Source: JBBDYH01 sp040901795
Lineage (GTDB): Bacteria; Planctomycetota; Planctomycetia; Pirellulales; JALHPA01
Assembly (NCBI GenBank): GCA_040901795.1
Contig: JBBDYH010000122.1
Coordinates: 21,406-85,405, forward strand
Direction of reading: 5' to 3'
Length of the DNA stretch: 64,000 nt
The position numbers and the translations under genes are program-made. The stretch's first letter is position 1, and each line of letters opens with the position of its first letter. The notes under the pieces were generated by a model. The model saw nothing but the letters and a program-made list of their open reading frames with translations. It was not told the origin of the DNA and ran no database searches. Shown here in pieces: positions 15,958-24,444 of the stretch.

Positions 15958-17660
15958 AGCGCTGCATACGCTCCGCCTAGTAACACCAGTTCATCGTGCG
16001 TCCCCTGCTCGACGATCCGCCCCTGATCCAGCACGAGCACCTGGTCGGCATGGCGGATTGTGCTCAGCCGATGTGCGATGACGAAGCTGGTTCGCCCGGC
16101 GAGTAGACGACCTAATGCCTGCTGAACCCGCGCCTCGGTCACCGTGTCGACGCTGCTCGTGGCTTCGTCGAGAATGAGAATTCGCGGGTCGGCCACCAGC
16201 GCCCGTGCGAAGCAAACGAGCTGCCGCTGCCCGTGCGAGAGATTCCCGCCACGCTCGCCGACCTGAGTCTGGAGCCCGTCGGGCAGCGATTCGAATAAGT
16301 CCAGGCAGTCCAGCCGGCGAACGGCCTCCCCACAATCCGTGTCGCTAGCGCCGCGGCGGCCCATGCGGATGTTGTCGAGCACCGTGCCTGTGAAGAGGAA
16401 GTTCTGTTGCAATACTAAGGCGAGTTGTCGGCGCAACGAATCGCTCCGCACCTGGGCCAGATCGTAACCATCAATGAGAATCTGCCCGCCCGCCGGCTGA
16501 TAGAACTTCGCGAGCAGGTTGATGATTGACGTCTTGCCGCTGCCCGTATGCCCGACCAAGGCGATCGATTCGCCTGCCCGCGCTACGAAGTCAATCTCGT
16601 GCAGAACGGCACGATCGGGCGTATAGCCGAATGTCACGTCGCGGAATTCGACATCTCCGGCGACTGGCCGCAACTCGATCGCGTCTTCAGCATCGCGCCA
16701 TTCGGGCGGCGCATCGAGCAGCTTGAAAACACGCTCGGCCCCGGCCATCGAGGTCAGCGCCTGGTTGTACTGGTTGCCCAGCACTGTGATCGGACTGAAG
16801 AACATGTTGGCCATGAAGAAAAAGCCGACCAGGTCGCCGACTTGGGTGGGCGCGCTGGGCGCGAGCACATGGTAGCCGCCGACGATCAATAACGCCGCTA
16901 CGAACACTTGACTGTTCAGGTCGAGTAGCGGCAAAAACAGACCCTGCGTACGGCTGAAACGAAAATTGTGCTCGGCGTGATCCGTCAACAGCTCGTGAAA
17001 CACGCGCGCGTTGGTGTCTTGGCGGACAAACGCCTGCGTGACGCGAATCCCGTTGACGCTCTCGGCCAGCGTCGCCGTCACGCGACTGAACGATTCGCGC
17101 ATTTGCCTCAGCGCCACGCTGAGCTTGCGGTGAAAGGCATGATTGATGAGCCACAGCACGGGGGCCAATAGTAGCACCATCAGAAACAGCGTGCGGTCGT
17201 ACCAGAGCATAAATGCCGCCGCCACCAGCATGTGTCCCACCTGCACCATGCAGACGAAAAGGACTTCTTGAACGCCGACGCGCACGTCCTCTACATCGGA
17301 GGTCATCCGACTGATGATGCGACCGAGCTTCGTTTGCTGAAAAAACGTCATCGGCATCCGCTGCAAGTGGGCGAAGATGTCGTTTCGCAAGTCGAAGACC
17401 ACCGATTCGCCCAGCTCCAACGCCAGCCGCTGGCGGAAGTGCATGACAAGCTGCGTGGAGAGTGCCAGCGCGACAAAACCTGCCACACCTAGCAATGTGC
17501 CGCTGCCGTTGCCTTCCGTGATCGGTCCTATGATGATCGCCGCGATGGCCCACGTGAGCGCCGGTAATTGGAACGAACGCATTGCGACCAGCACAAACAG
17601 CCAGTTTCGCGTTCGGGCGTGTGGCCTCGTGTAGCGAAACAGGCGGACGATCAGGCCCAA
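15924..17660 (-). CDS. ABC exporter half-transporter (TMD-NBD), N-terminus out of frame with the upstream ATG
   Basis: A protein of 578 residues counted from a TTG at 17660. The N-terminal half is a six-helix ABC exporter domain (first helix NWLFVLVAMRSFQLPAL). The nucleotide-binding domain has Walker A VGHTGSGKTS, signature GGNLSHGQRQ (LSHGQ, canonical LSGGQ), Walker B ILILDEATSSVDT and the His switch IAHRLST. It is the second gene of an exporter pair with 17854-19743, probably a heterodimer; the substrate (lipid or drug) is unknown. A TTG start would cut the usual charged lead-in. In-frame codons upstream give DEQEIDQRPLDLGL, typical of this family, but there is no start codon there. See the extension at 17661-17748. 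Confidence 0.9.
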   Translation of the reverse strand: MGLIVRLFRYTRPHARTRNWLFVLVAMRSFQLPALTWAIAAIIIGPITEGNGSGTLLGVAGFVALALSTQLVMHFRQRLALELGESVVFDLRNDIFAHLQRMPMTFFQQTKLGRIISRMTSDVEDVRVGVQEVLFVCMVQVGHMLVAAAFMLWYDRTLFLMVLLLAPVLWLINHAFHRKLSVALRQMRESFSRVTATLAESVNGIRVTQAFVRQDTNARVFHELLTDHAEHNFRFSRTQGLFLPLLDLNSQVFVAALLIVGGYHVLAPSAPTQVGDLVGFFFMANMFFSPITVLGNQYNQALTSMAGAERVFKLLDAPPEWRDAEDAIELRPVAGDVEFRDVTFGYTPDRAVLHEIDFVARAGESIALVGHTGSGKTSIINLLAKFYQPAGGQILIDGYDLAQVRSDSLRRQLALVLQQNFLFTGTVLDNIRMGRRGASDTDCGEAVRRLDCLDLFESLPDGLQTQVGERGGNLSHGQRQLVCFARALVADPRILILDEATSSVDTVTEARVQQALGRLLAGRTSFVIAHRLSTIRHADQVLVLDQGRIVEQGTHDELVLLGGAYAALYERFIESGAA

Positions 17661-17748
17661 ATCGAGCGGCCGCTGGTCGATCTCTTGCTCGTCGCGACGC
17701 GCGAGCCGAGTGAGCGTACAAGGGGGGGGCTAGGGTTGCTGTGGCCAT
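17661..17748 (-). other. Probable true N-terminus of the ABC exporter, separated by a G8/C8 homopolymer frameshift
   Basis: An ATG at 17748 begins ATGGCCACAGC and runs into C8 (G8 at 17722-17729 on the plus strand). With eight C the frame leads into a nonsense shadow. With seven (or ten) it continues into TLTRLARRDEQEIDQRPLDL and joins the transporter. A TAG sits right before the tract in the transporter frame. This is either a sequencing indel, a phase-variable tract or a programmed slippage site. Confidence 0.6.
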
Positions 17749-17801
17749 AGAATTGTGTCTTGATTGTTATGTAGCACGCACACTCCGTTGACGGCAGTGT
17801 A

Positions 17802-17852
17802 GACATCACGCTCCGCGTGATGCATCCTCTCGCGAAGCGAGAGGGCTACACT
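17802..17852. repeat. TCACGC/GCGTGA and CTCTCGC/GCGAGAG double hairpin
   Basis: Two adjacent hairpins (CATCACGCTCCGCGTGATG and CCTCTCGCGAAGCGAGAGG) flanked by GTGTAGA and TACACT. The same units recur at 58793-58885. They lie between the two ABC exporter genes. Confidence 0.7.
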
Positions 17853-17853
17853 G

Positions 17854-19743
17854 TCAAGCGACTCGGCGGACGATCGCCGGCTCCGTTTCCGTCGTGGCCG
17901 CTTGCAACAGCGCCGAGCGCCGATAGTGCCCCGATTGCCGCATCAGCTCTTCGTGCGTGCCTCGCTGCACGATGCGGCCATGGTCCAACACCAGTACCAA
18001 ATCGGCCCGCCGTAAAGTGCTCAAGCGGTGCGCAATCACAAACGTCGTCCGGCCGCGCATGGCGCTTTCCATCGCGGCCAAGATCTCGTATTCGGTTTCC
18101 GGATCGACCGCCGCCAACGCGTCGTCGAAAATCAGGATCGGCGGCTCCAATAACACAGCTCGGGCGATTGCCAGCCGCTGTCGCTGACCGCCCGACAAAT
18201 TCGAACCATATTCTCCCACGACCGTGTCGTACCCCTGCGGAAGATCCCGAACAAAACCGTCGGCCGCCGCGATACGGGCAGCGCGTTCGATTTGTTCGGC
18301 GTTCGCGTCCGGGTGTCCAAACGCAATGTTGGCCGCCACGGTGTTGCTGAACAAAAAGCTCTCTTGAAACACAATTCCCACGCTCCGGCGCAACTGGTCG
18401 AGATCCAGTTCGCGCAGATCGATGCCGTCGATCGTGATCCGCCCCGCCGTAACGTCGTAGAACCTGGGCAAGAGGTTCACCAAAGTACTTTTGCCCGCGC
18501 CGGTTTCGCCGACGATCGCCACACACTGCCCAGGGCGCGCCGAGAAGTCAATCTCATCGAGCACCCGCTGTCCAGGAGAATAACCAAACGAAACTCGATC
18601 GAAACGCACGTGGCCGAGCAGCTTCACCGGGCGAAGGGCGTTTGGCCCACTTTCCACTTCGACCGGCGCATCGAGGATTTCAAACACGCGCTGAGCGCCG
18701 GTCAAGCTGCTTTGGATGCTGTTGGCAATGTTGGTCACCTGGCCCACGTGGTTGGCGAACTGCGACAACAGGTTGGCAAACACAAACAGGCCAGTGCCCA
18801 GGCTGAGTTGCCCCATAGAGACCAGGTAACCGCCGTAACCGAGCAGCACCACCATATTAAATTGAGTGAGAAAGCCCATCGCCGGCTGAAACAGGGCAAT
18901 CCGGCGGAAGATGGTCCATTTCTGCTCCTTCACGCAGCGATTGGCGGCGGCGAACTTCTCAATCTCGTCCGCTTCGCGGCCGCAGCCCTTGACCACCTGT
19001 ACGCCCTGAATGTTTTCAGAGAGGGCGAGCACGAGCCGATCGGTCAGGCGGCTGTTTTCGGCATACGCCGGCTTGACGGACCGCGAAAAGTGAATCGCCG
19101 CCAGCCACAATATCGGCGTCGTCGCCAGACAGGCCAGTGTCAACGGGGCCTGCATGCTTAACATGTATCCCAAATACACCGCCAGCGAGAGGACCACGGT
19201 CAGCAGTTGGATGATCACGCCGTCGACAAACATGCGCACCGACTGGACATCACCCGCGACGCGGTTGATGATTGAGCCGCTTGAATTGCCGTCAAAGAAC
19301 CGGAAGGTCAGGCGTTGCAATTTGTCGTACACGTCGACGCGAAGCTGCAAGACGATCCGTTGCGTCAACCGCGCCAGCGTCACCGCGGCGCGGTAACGGA
19401 GCAGGGCGTGCGTTACGGAAGTAGCCAGCGTCGCCGCGGCGATCCAAGCGACTGTGATCAGTGGGGTCCCTTCGATGGGCGGTTGCCAATTGAACGGCCA
19501 CTCCGGCGGTGAGCCCTCCGCCGACACGGCGTGCCGGATGACATCGATTCCTAAGCCAGTGAACCCAAGTGAACCGATCGAAAGCAGCACAAGCGACAAC
19601 TGCTGCATAAGCACGTGCAGGCAGCCGGCGCGGTAACGCCAGGCCAACTGCAACAGACGGCGGACGAGCGCCCAGTTCGTGGGGGAGCGTGCGGCGGAGC
19701 CGCCTAGAGTAGCCGGACGACTTGAGGCGTTCAACTTCGGCAT
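17854..19743 (-). CDS. ABC exporter half-transporter (TMD-NBD)
   Basis: A 629-residue TMD-NBD exporter subunit. After a Ser/Ala-rich lead come six membrane helices (for example CLHVLMQQLSLVLLSIGSLG). The NBD carries Walker A GETGAGKSTLVNLLPRFYD, Q-loop IVFQESFLF, signature GSNLSGGQRQRLAIARA, Walker B ILIFDDALAAVDPETEY and His switch IAHRLSTL. In Walker B the catalytic Glu is replaced by Asp (DDA rather than DEA), so this half-site may be degenerate, as in heterodimeric exporters. The partner is the gene at 15924-17660. I start at the ATG at 19743; the frame is open to 19989 but the extra part is not family-like and crosses into the divergent gene. Confidence 0.92.
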   Translation of the reverse strand: MPKLNASSRPATLGGSAARSPTNWALVRRLLQLAWRYRAGCLHVLMQQLSLVLLSIGSLGFTGLGIDVIRHAVSAEGSPPEWPFNWQPPIEGTPLITVAWIAAATLATSVTHALLRYRAAVTLARLTQRIVLQLRVDVYDKLQRLTFRFFDGNSSGSIINRVAGDVQSVRMFVDGVIIQLLTVVLSLAVYLGYMLSMQAPLTLACLATTPILWLAAIHFSRSVKPAYAENSRLTDRLVLALSENIQGVQVVKGCGREADEIEKFAAANRCVKEQKWTIFRRIALFQPAMGFLTQFNMVVLLGYGGYLVSMGQLSLGTGLFVFANLLSQFANHVGQVTNIANSIQSSLTGAQRVFEILDAPVEVESGPNALRPVKLLGHVRFDRVSFGYSPGQRVLDEIDFSARPGQCVAIVGETGAGKSTLVNLLPRFYDVTAGRITIDGIDLRELDLDQLRRSVGIVFQESFLFSNTVAANIAFGHPDANAEQIERAARIAAADGFVRDLPQGYDTVVGEYGSNLSGGQRQRLAIARAVLLEPPILIFDDALAAVDPETEYEILAAMESAMRGRTTFVIAHRLSTLRRADLVLVLDHGRIVQRGTHEELMRQSGHYRRSALLQAATTETEPAIVRRVA

Positions 19744-19887
19744 CCTTGCCGGGCAGGAAAATCGTGGCGGGCGGATCAGTGCGTGAGGCGAGTAGAGTAT
19801 CAGGTTCGCACGACGAGGCCAATGGCAAGCTGGGAGAAACAGGACCTTGGTCTTTGTCCTCGGGCCAAGCATGATCTTAGTAAGAAT

Positions 19888-21360
19888 ATGGATCACTTCC
19901 TCGCCATCGTGACCGATTTTCTGCGGGACTTTTGGCCACATTTTGTAGCGTCCGCCGTCGTGGCTGTCTCGCTGGTTGCTGCCGCCCATGCCATCTTGAA
20001 TAAGCGCGACTCGCGCGCGGCCATCGGTTGGGTCGGCGTCATCTGGTTATCCCCGCCGATCGGCGCGGTGCTCTACTACTTGTTAGGGATCAATCGCATT
20101 CAGCGGCGCGCCAAGCTGCTCCGCGGCGGGCGGGATTTTTACGTGCTGCCGCCGACGCCGCACGCCGTCTCCGATGCGATGTTTCGCGAAAAGCTCGGAG
20201 CCGCGGCCGAGCGATTCAGGCCGCTGGTCTCGCTCGTCGGCGAACTGGCGGAACACCCGCTCGTGTACGGCAACCGCGTTGATCCACTGATTGGAGGCGA
20301 TGACGCATTTCCGCCGATGCTGGCGGGAATCGACGGGGCGCAGCGATCCGTTTCGGTGGAGACCTACATCTTCGACAACGACCGCGCTGGAAAGTTGTTT
20401 GCCGAGGCTCTTGGCCGCGCGGTGAAGCGCGGCGTCGAGGTCCGCGTGCTGATCGACAGCGTCGGCTCGCGGTACACGTTTCCCTCGATTGTCCCCCGTC
20501 TACGGCAGCTCGGCGTGCCGGTCGCACGGTTCATGCGGACCTATGTGCCGAAAAGCCTCAAGTACACCAATCTGCGCAGCCACCGCAAGATTCTGGTCAC
20601 TGACGGACGCCTGGGTTTCACCGGCGGGTTGAATATTCGCGAAGGCGCTATGCTCGCCGCGGAACCGCGCGCTCCCTTGCACGATACGCATTTCCGCTTC
20701 GCCGGTCCCGTGGTGGCGCACTTGCAAGAAGTATTCGTTGAAGATTGGGCCTTCACCACGGGCGAAGTGTTAAAAGGAGAACTCTGGTTTCCACCGCTGG
20801 ACGTAGCCGGCGAGGTCTTCGCGCGCGGCATCTCCAACGGTCCCGACGAGGACATCGGCGAGATGCGCACGACGCTCATTGGGGCGCTCACCTGCGCCCA
20901 CGAGCGCGTTGTAATCATGACGCCCTACTTTCTGCCCGACGATGCATTGAGCGAGGCCCTGAACGTTGCGGCGCTGCGCGGCGTGCAGGTCGATATCATT
21001 CTGCCCGAAGCCAATAACCTGGCACTCGTCAAATGGGCCTCGACCGCCATGCTGTTCCAGGTGCTGGAGCGCGGCTGCCGCGTGTGGCTCTCCGCGCCGC
21101 CGTTCGACCACACCAAGCTAATGCTCGTCGATGATGCTTGGACGCTGTTGGGCTCGGCCAATTGGGATCCCCGCAGCTTGCGTCTGAATTTCGAATTCAA
21201 CGTGGAGTGTTACGACCGCGCGCTGGCGGCGGAGCTCAGTAAGCTGGTGGCGCGGCGGCTTGAAGGCGCGCGGCAGGTCACGCTTGCCGACGTGGACGGG
21301 CGTTCTCTGCTCGTTAAGCTCCGCGATGGAATTGCGCGGTTATTCTCGCCGTATCTGTAG
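19888..21360 (+). CDS. cls: Cardiolipin synthase (phospholipase D family)
   Basis: A 490-residue protein that joins two phosphatidylglycerol molecules to cardiolipin at the membrane. Two N-terminal membrane helices (residues 15-35, and about 48-66 in WVGVIWLSPPIGAVLYYLLG) form the PLDc_N region. Two HKD catalytic motifs are intact: HRKILVTDGRLGFTGG and HTKLMLVDDAWTLLGSANWD. Length fits Cls/ClsA (about 480-500). Start ATG 19888 (MDHFLAIVTDF) gives the standard N-terminus; earlier in-frame ATGs overlap the divergent promoter region. It ends GIARLFSPYL, the same end as a duplicated fragment at 22126-22228. Confidence 0.93.
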   Translation: MDHFLAIVTDFLRDFWPHFVASAVVAVSLVAAAHAILNKRDSRAAIGWVGVIWLSPPIGAVLYYLLGINRIQRRAKLLRGGRDFYVLPPTPHAVSDAMFREKLGAAAERFRPLVSLVGELAEHPLVYGNRVDPLIGGDDAFPPMLAGIDGAQRSVSVETYIFDNDRAGKLFAEALGRAVKRGVEVRVLIDSVGSRYTFPSIVPRLRQLGVPVARFMRTYVPKSLKYTNLRSHRKILVTDGRLGFTGGLNIREGAMLAAEPRAPLHDTHFRFAGPVVAHLQEVFVEDWAFTTGEVLKGELWFPPLDVAGEVFARGISNGPDEDIGEMRTTLIGALTCAHERVVIMTPYFLPDDALSEALNVAALRGVQVDIILPEANNLALVKWASTAMLFQVLERGCRVWLSAPPFDHTKLMLVDDAWTLLGSANWDPRSLRLNFEFNVECYDRALAAELSKLVARRLEGARQVTLADVDGRSLLVKLRDGIARLFSPYL

Positions 21361-21380
21361 CGGCCGGACGATCTCCTTGA

Positions 21381-22058
21381 TTACTGTTTGACCTTGAGAT
21401 CGTATTGCCAATCACCGTCTTCGTCGCGCTTGCGGACGAGCTTAAACTGCCTGTTAAGGACAGACGATGCGAGCCAGCCGCGTTGTGGCTCGACGGAGAG
21501 ATACCGCCGCGGTCCGCGCCGAAGTATCTTAAAGTCGATCTCGTCTCCTAACGCATCAATGAGCCAGTACTCAGGAATGCCCGCGCGATGATACAAGACG
21601 GGCAGATCGATGAGGTCCTTTCTGCGAGAGCTGCGACTAACGACTTCGACGACAAGGTCCGGTGTGCCTTCGAGCTCGATGTACTCGTCCCGGCCTTTTC
21701 GCCGCACGCGCTTCACTCGCCCAGAGCGCAGGGTCTCGCGCGAGATATAAATGGCTTCGGGGCAGGTCGAGAGGTTGGCTGCCTTGTTCGACAGTTGGAC
21801 GCCATCGCCATAAACCGTGCCTGATTGAGCTTTCTTACTGACGCCGTGCAAAGTGTACTGAATGGCAACTTTGACTTTGTTATGCGTTTCAGTCTCTTCG
21901 GTCATGTTAAACAAGATTGCTCCATTCAGAAATGACACGCGCCATTTCTCGGGGAACTCGTCGGACGTCACCCAGGCGCGAAATCCAGATAACTTGCCGT
22001 TCACCTCGGCAGGAATGCGGACTGGAGGATAATCGTCGAGAAGTTGGGCGAGAGACAT
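21381..22058 (-). CDS. Uma2/DUF820 family PD-(D/E)XK nuclease-like protein
   Basis: A 225-residue Uma2-family (DUF820) protein, a restriction-endonuclease-like fold of unclear role that is amplified in Cyanobacteria and Planctomycetes. Visible core: GTPDLVVEVVSRSSRRKDLI (PD...EVxS) and GIPEYWLIDALGDE with the family YW(L)ID pattern. It is longer than many members at the N-terminus (LDDYPPVRIPAEVNGKLSGF). It sits on the minus strand between cardiolipin synthase and a fragment of a second cardiolipin synthase, so it may have arrived by insertion into a tandem copy. Confidence 0.85.
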   Translation of the reverse strand: MSLAQLLDDYPPVRIPAEVNGKLSGFRAWVTSDEFPEKWRVSFLNGAILFNMTEETETHNKVKVAIQYTLHGVSKKAQSGTVYGDGVQLSNKAANLSTCPEAIYISRETLRSGRVKRVRRKGRDEYIELEGTPDLVVEVVSRSSRRKDLIDLPVLYHRAGIPEYWLIDALGDEIDFKILRRGPRRYLSVEPQRGWLASSVLNRQFKLVRKRDEDGDWQYDLKVKQ

Positions 22059-22125
22059 TTGATTACGAAAACGGGCGCGTTATCGCAGGTGCCACTTGGA
22101 ACAGAGCCCTTTCAGTATCATACCC

Positions 22126-22228
22126 CGGCAAGCAGTTAGTTGCACCGCCGCTTGAGGAACTGGATGGCCGCTTCCTGCTTCTGAAGCTGCGTTACGGAAT
22201 CGCCCGGCTGTTTTCGCCGTATTTGTAA
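22126..22228 (+). pseudogene. Remnant of a second cardiolipin synthase C-terminus
   Basis: The reading frame ending in TAA at 22226-22228 gives LVAPPLEELDGRFLLLKLRY followed by GIARLFSPYL. This parallels the end of the intact cls gene (LVARRLE...DVDGRSLLVKLRDGIARLFSPYL). Nothing of the upstream catalytic part remains. Identity is clear for about 30 residues. Confidence 0.7.
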
Positions 22229-22350
22229 GTGTGCTTACCGGCGCTTTGACTTACTGAGCGACGCGCCGTACGCTGGCGCACGGCAGAAGTGCTAACGTCG
22301 GGGGCTCGTCCATAAACCCGCGGCCGTTCTTCTTCACAGGAGGATTGCAA

Positions 22351-24108
22351 ATGTCCCTTTCGCATCGGCTATTGTGCTGCGTTTTATCGATCAGTTTGGC
22401 CCTGCCTGTAACGCCGGCCCTCGTGGTGGCGCAAGGCGCCGAAAAGTCGAAGGGACAGGCAACCCGAACGCAGCCGCGGCCTTCAGCGGCACAACGCGGC
22501 GCTACACCCCCGAGCAAGGCGCCTGCGGGTCGCGCGCAAGCGACGCCGAAGTTGCAGGGCAACCAGGCAGCCCCGGCGGAGAAACCGCTCGACCTGCGCT
22601 ATATTCAGCCCGATGCGTTTGCTGTCGTCGTAGTGCATCCGCGCGCCGTTTTTGAGGCGCCGGCGATGGATCTCCTACCCCGAGAGGTCATTACAGCCGC
22701 CGCGATGAAGGAGGCCGGCATTGACCCGACGAAGATCGACCGGGCGATTATCAGCGTCGCCAACTTCGCTCCGCCGAGCGAACCGACAGTCGCTGGCGTC
22801 GCTTACTTCTCCGAGCCGTTCGATCCACAGCAGGTGCTGGCACCGATCCGCGCACAGGCCAAGGAGGGCGCCGTCGCGGGCAAGTCTTACTGGACGGACC
22901 CGCGCGCAAACATGGCCTTCCACATGCCCGACAATCGAACCATTGTCGTAGCGCCCGAAGCGGTGCTCAAGCAATTGCTCAGCGCCCAGGGCGCTGCCGA
23001 TTCGCCGCTCGCGCGGCGGCTGCAGAAGACGGCGTGGTCCGCGGACGCGGTAGCTATTCTGAGCATCGATTCGGTTCGGGAACAGATAAACGCGTTGCTG
23101 GCACAAGTCCCTCCGCTGCCGCCTCCGTTTCAAGAGTTCACCAAAATCCCCGACCTCACTTCGGCCGTCGAAGTGCGCGTCGAGCTGGGCGGCAAGCCTG
23201 ATTTTGAGTTGACATTTCACGCTCGCAACAACCAGGCCGCGGAACTGGAACGATTGCTCCTCACGGCCCTCGCCGTCGGCAAGGAAGCCGTCCTGGCACA
23301 GGTGACCCGCGAGCTAAAAGGCGACGATCCAGTCGAGCAAGCAACCGCCCAGTACATGCGCCGGGTTGTGGACCACTTCGCGAGCGTGCTCAAGCCTGTG
23401 CGCACGGACGATCGCGTGGCCATCAGTCTGCATAGCGGCGGCGGCGCGGCGACGATCGGCGTGTTGGTTGCCTTGCTGCTGCCTGCGATCCAGGCGGCCC
23501 GCGAAGCGGCGCGGCGCACAGCTTCGATGAACAATATGAAGCAAATCAACTTGGCGTTGCTGAACTATCTCGACGCGAACAAAAGTTTTCCAGCGCGCGC
23601 TATTCTCGACAAGCAAGGCAAACCGCTGTTGAGTTGGCGAGTCCAAATTCTCCCGTACATCGAAGAGAATGAGCTCTACCAGCAATTTCGCTTGGACGAA
23701 CCGTGGGACAGCGAGCACAACAAAAAGCTGCTCGCTCAGGTGCCCGCCGTCTACCGCAACCCCAACCTTCCGGATGACACCAAGACGAACTACCTCGTGC
23801 CGGTGGGCGAGGACACGATCTTTTCCGGCGACGCGGGTGCTCGTCTCCGTGACATTAAGGACGGGGTGAGCAAGACAATTCTTGTCCTGGAGGTCGATGC
23901 CGACCGGGCCGTTCCCTGGACCAAGCCCGACGACTTCAAGGTGGAAGCAGACGACCCGCTTTCGGGGCTAGGTCACTTCCGGGCGGGCGGTGCCTTCGCG
24001 GCCGGCTTTGCAGACGGGTCGGTGCGCATGATCTCGCGCGACCTTGACGCGGAGACCTTTCTGCGGCTGCTGAAGAAGGCCGACGGATTACCGGTTATGG
24101 TGCCGTAA
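22351..24108 (+). CDS. Exported DUF1559-containing protein with internal prepilin-like helix
   Basis: A 585-residue protein starting at the ATG at 22351, 7 nt after a perfect AGGAGG. Residues 1-28 are a signal peptide and 29-80 a low-complexity Pro/Ala/Gln linker. Residues 85-365 form an unknown domain (YIQPDAFAVVVVHPRAVF). At about 366 a truncated pilin-like segment appears (GVLVALLLPAIQAAREAARR), followed by a DUF1559 domain: NNMKQINLALLNYLDANKSF, LPYIEENELYQQFRLDE, DGSVRMI. In ordinary DUF1559 proteins this helix is the N-terminal prepilin signal; here it is internal and lacks GFTLVELLVVI. Function unknown; presumably periplasmic. Good codon bias and ribosome-binding site. Confidence 0.88.
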   Translation: MSLSHRLLCCVLSISLALPVTPALVVAQGAEKSKGQATRTQPRPSAAQRGATPPSKAPAGRAQATPKLQGNQAAPAEKPLDLRYIQPDAFAVVVVHPRAVFEAPAMDLLPREVITAAAMKEAGIDPTKIDRAIISVANFAPPSEPTVAGVAYFSEPFDPQQVLAPIRAQAKEGAVAGKSYWTDPRANMAFHMPDNRTIVVAPEAVLKQLLSAQGAADSPLARRLQKTAWSADAVAILSIDSVREQINALLAQVPPLPPPFQEFTKIPDLTSAVEVRVELGGKPDFELTFHARNNQAAELERLLLTALAVGKEAVLAQVTRELKGDDPVEQATAQYMRRVVDHFASVLKPVRTDDRVAISLHSGGGAATIGVLVALLLPAIQAAREAARRTASMNNMKQINLALLNYLDANKSFPARAILDKQGKPLLSWRVQILPYIEENELYQQFRLDEPWDSEHNKKLLAQVPAVYRNPNLPDDTKTNYLVPVGEDTIFSGDAGARLRDIKDGVSKTILVLEVDADRAVPWTKPDDFKVEADDPLSGLGHFRAGGAFAAGFADGSVRMISRDLDAETFLRLLKKADGLPVMVP

Positions 24109-24129
24109 GGTAGCCTGCAGGTTTGCTCT

Positions 24130-24235
24130 CTGTCGGGAACGCCCTCCGTGGCGTTCCGGAAGTGCTCGACGATGTCGCTATACCAACTCGCCCAATCCCG
24201 GCGCGCCGGGAGCACAGAGGCAGTTCCCTACAGTG
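24130..24235. repeat. GGGAACGCC...GTTCCCTAC composite intergenic repeat, copy 1
   Basis: Starts TCGGGAACGCCCTCCGTGGC and ends CAGAGGCAGTTCCCTACAG, with CCAACTCGCCC in the middle. Another copy lies at 33064-33180. It occupies part of the 336-nt gap before the giant gene; the rest shows no gene. Confidence 0.65.
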
Positions 24236-24444
24236 TTGTGACCCGACGGGTGTTACAACCGCGTTACACCGACCGGCGCCGCCAGATGCTAAAATCCAGC
24301 CGGATGGAAACTTTTGACGCTCGTGGGGCGTCTAAACTCGCGTGATGCCCTGTCGGGTGTCCGCCAATGCCAGCCTGATCTGGCGCACGAGCACGCGCCA
24401 CAGCCCGTGGCACACGGAACTATTCGTCTCAGGAGTCTTTTGCA

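Noticed and set aside
21917..22228. A 103-codon gene ending GIARLFSPYL
   Set aside because: Only its last 30-odd residues resemble a protein (cardiolipin synthase); the rest is antisense to the Uma2 gene, so I call a remnant instead.
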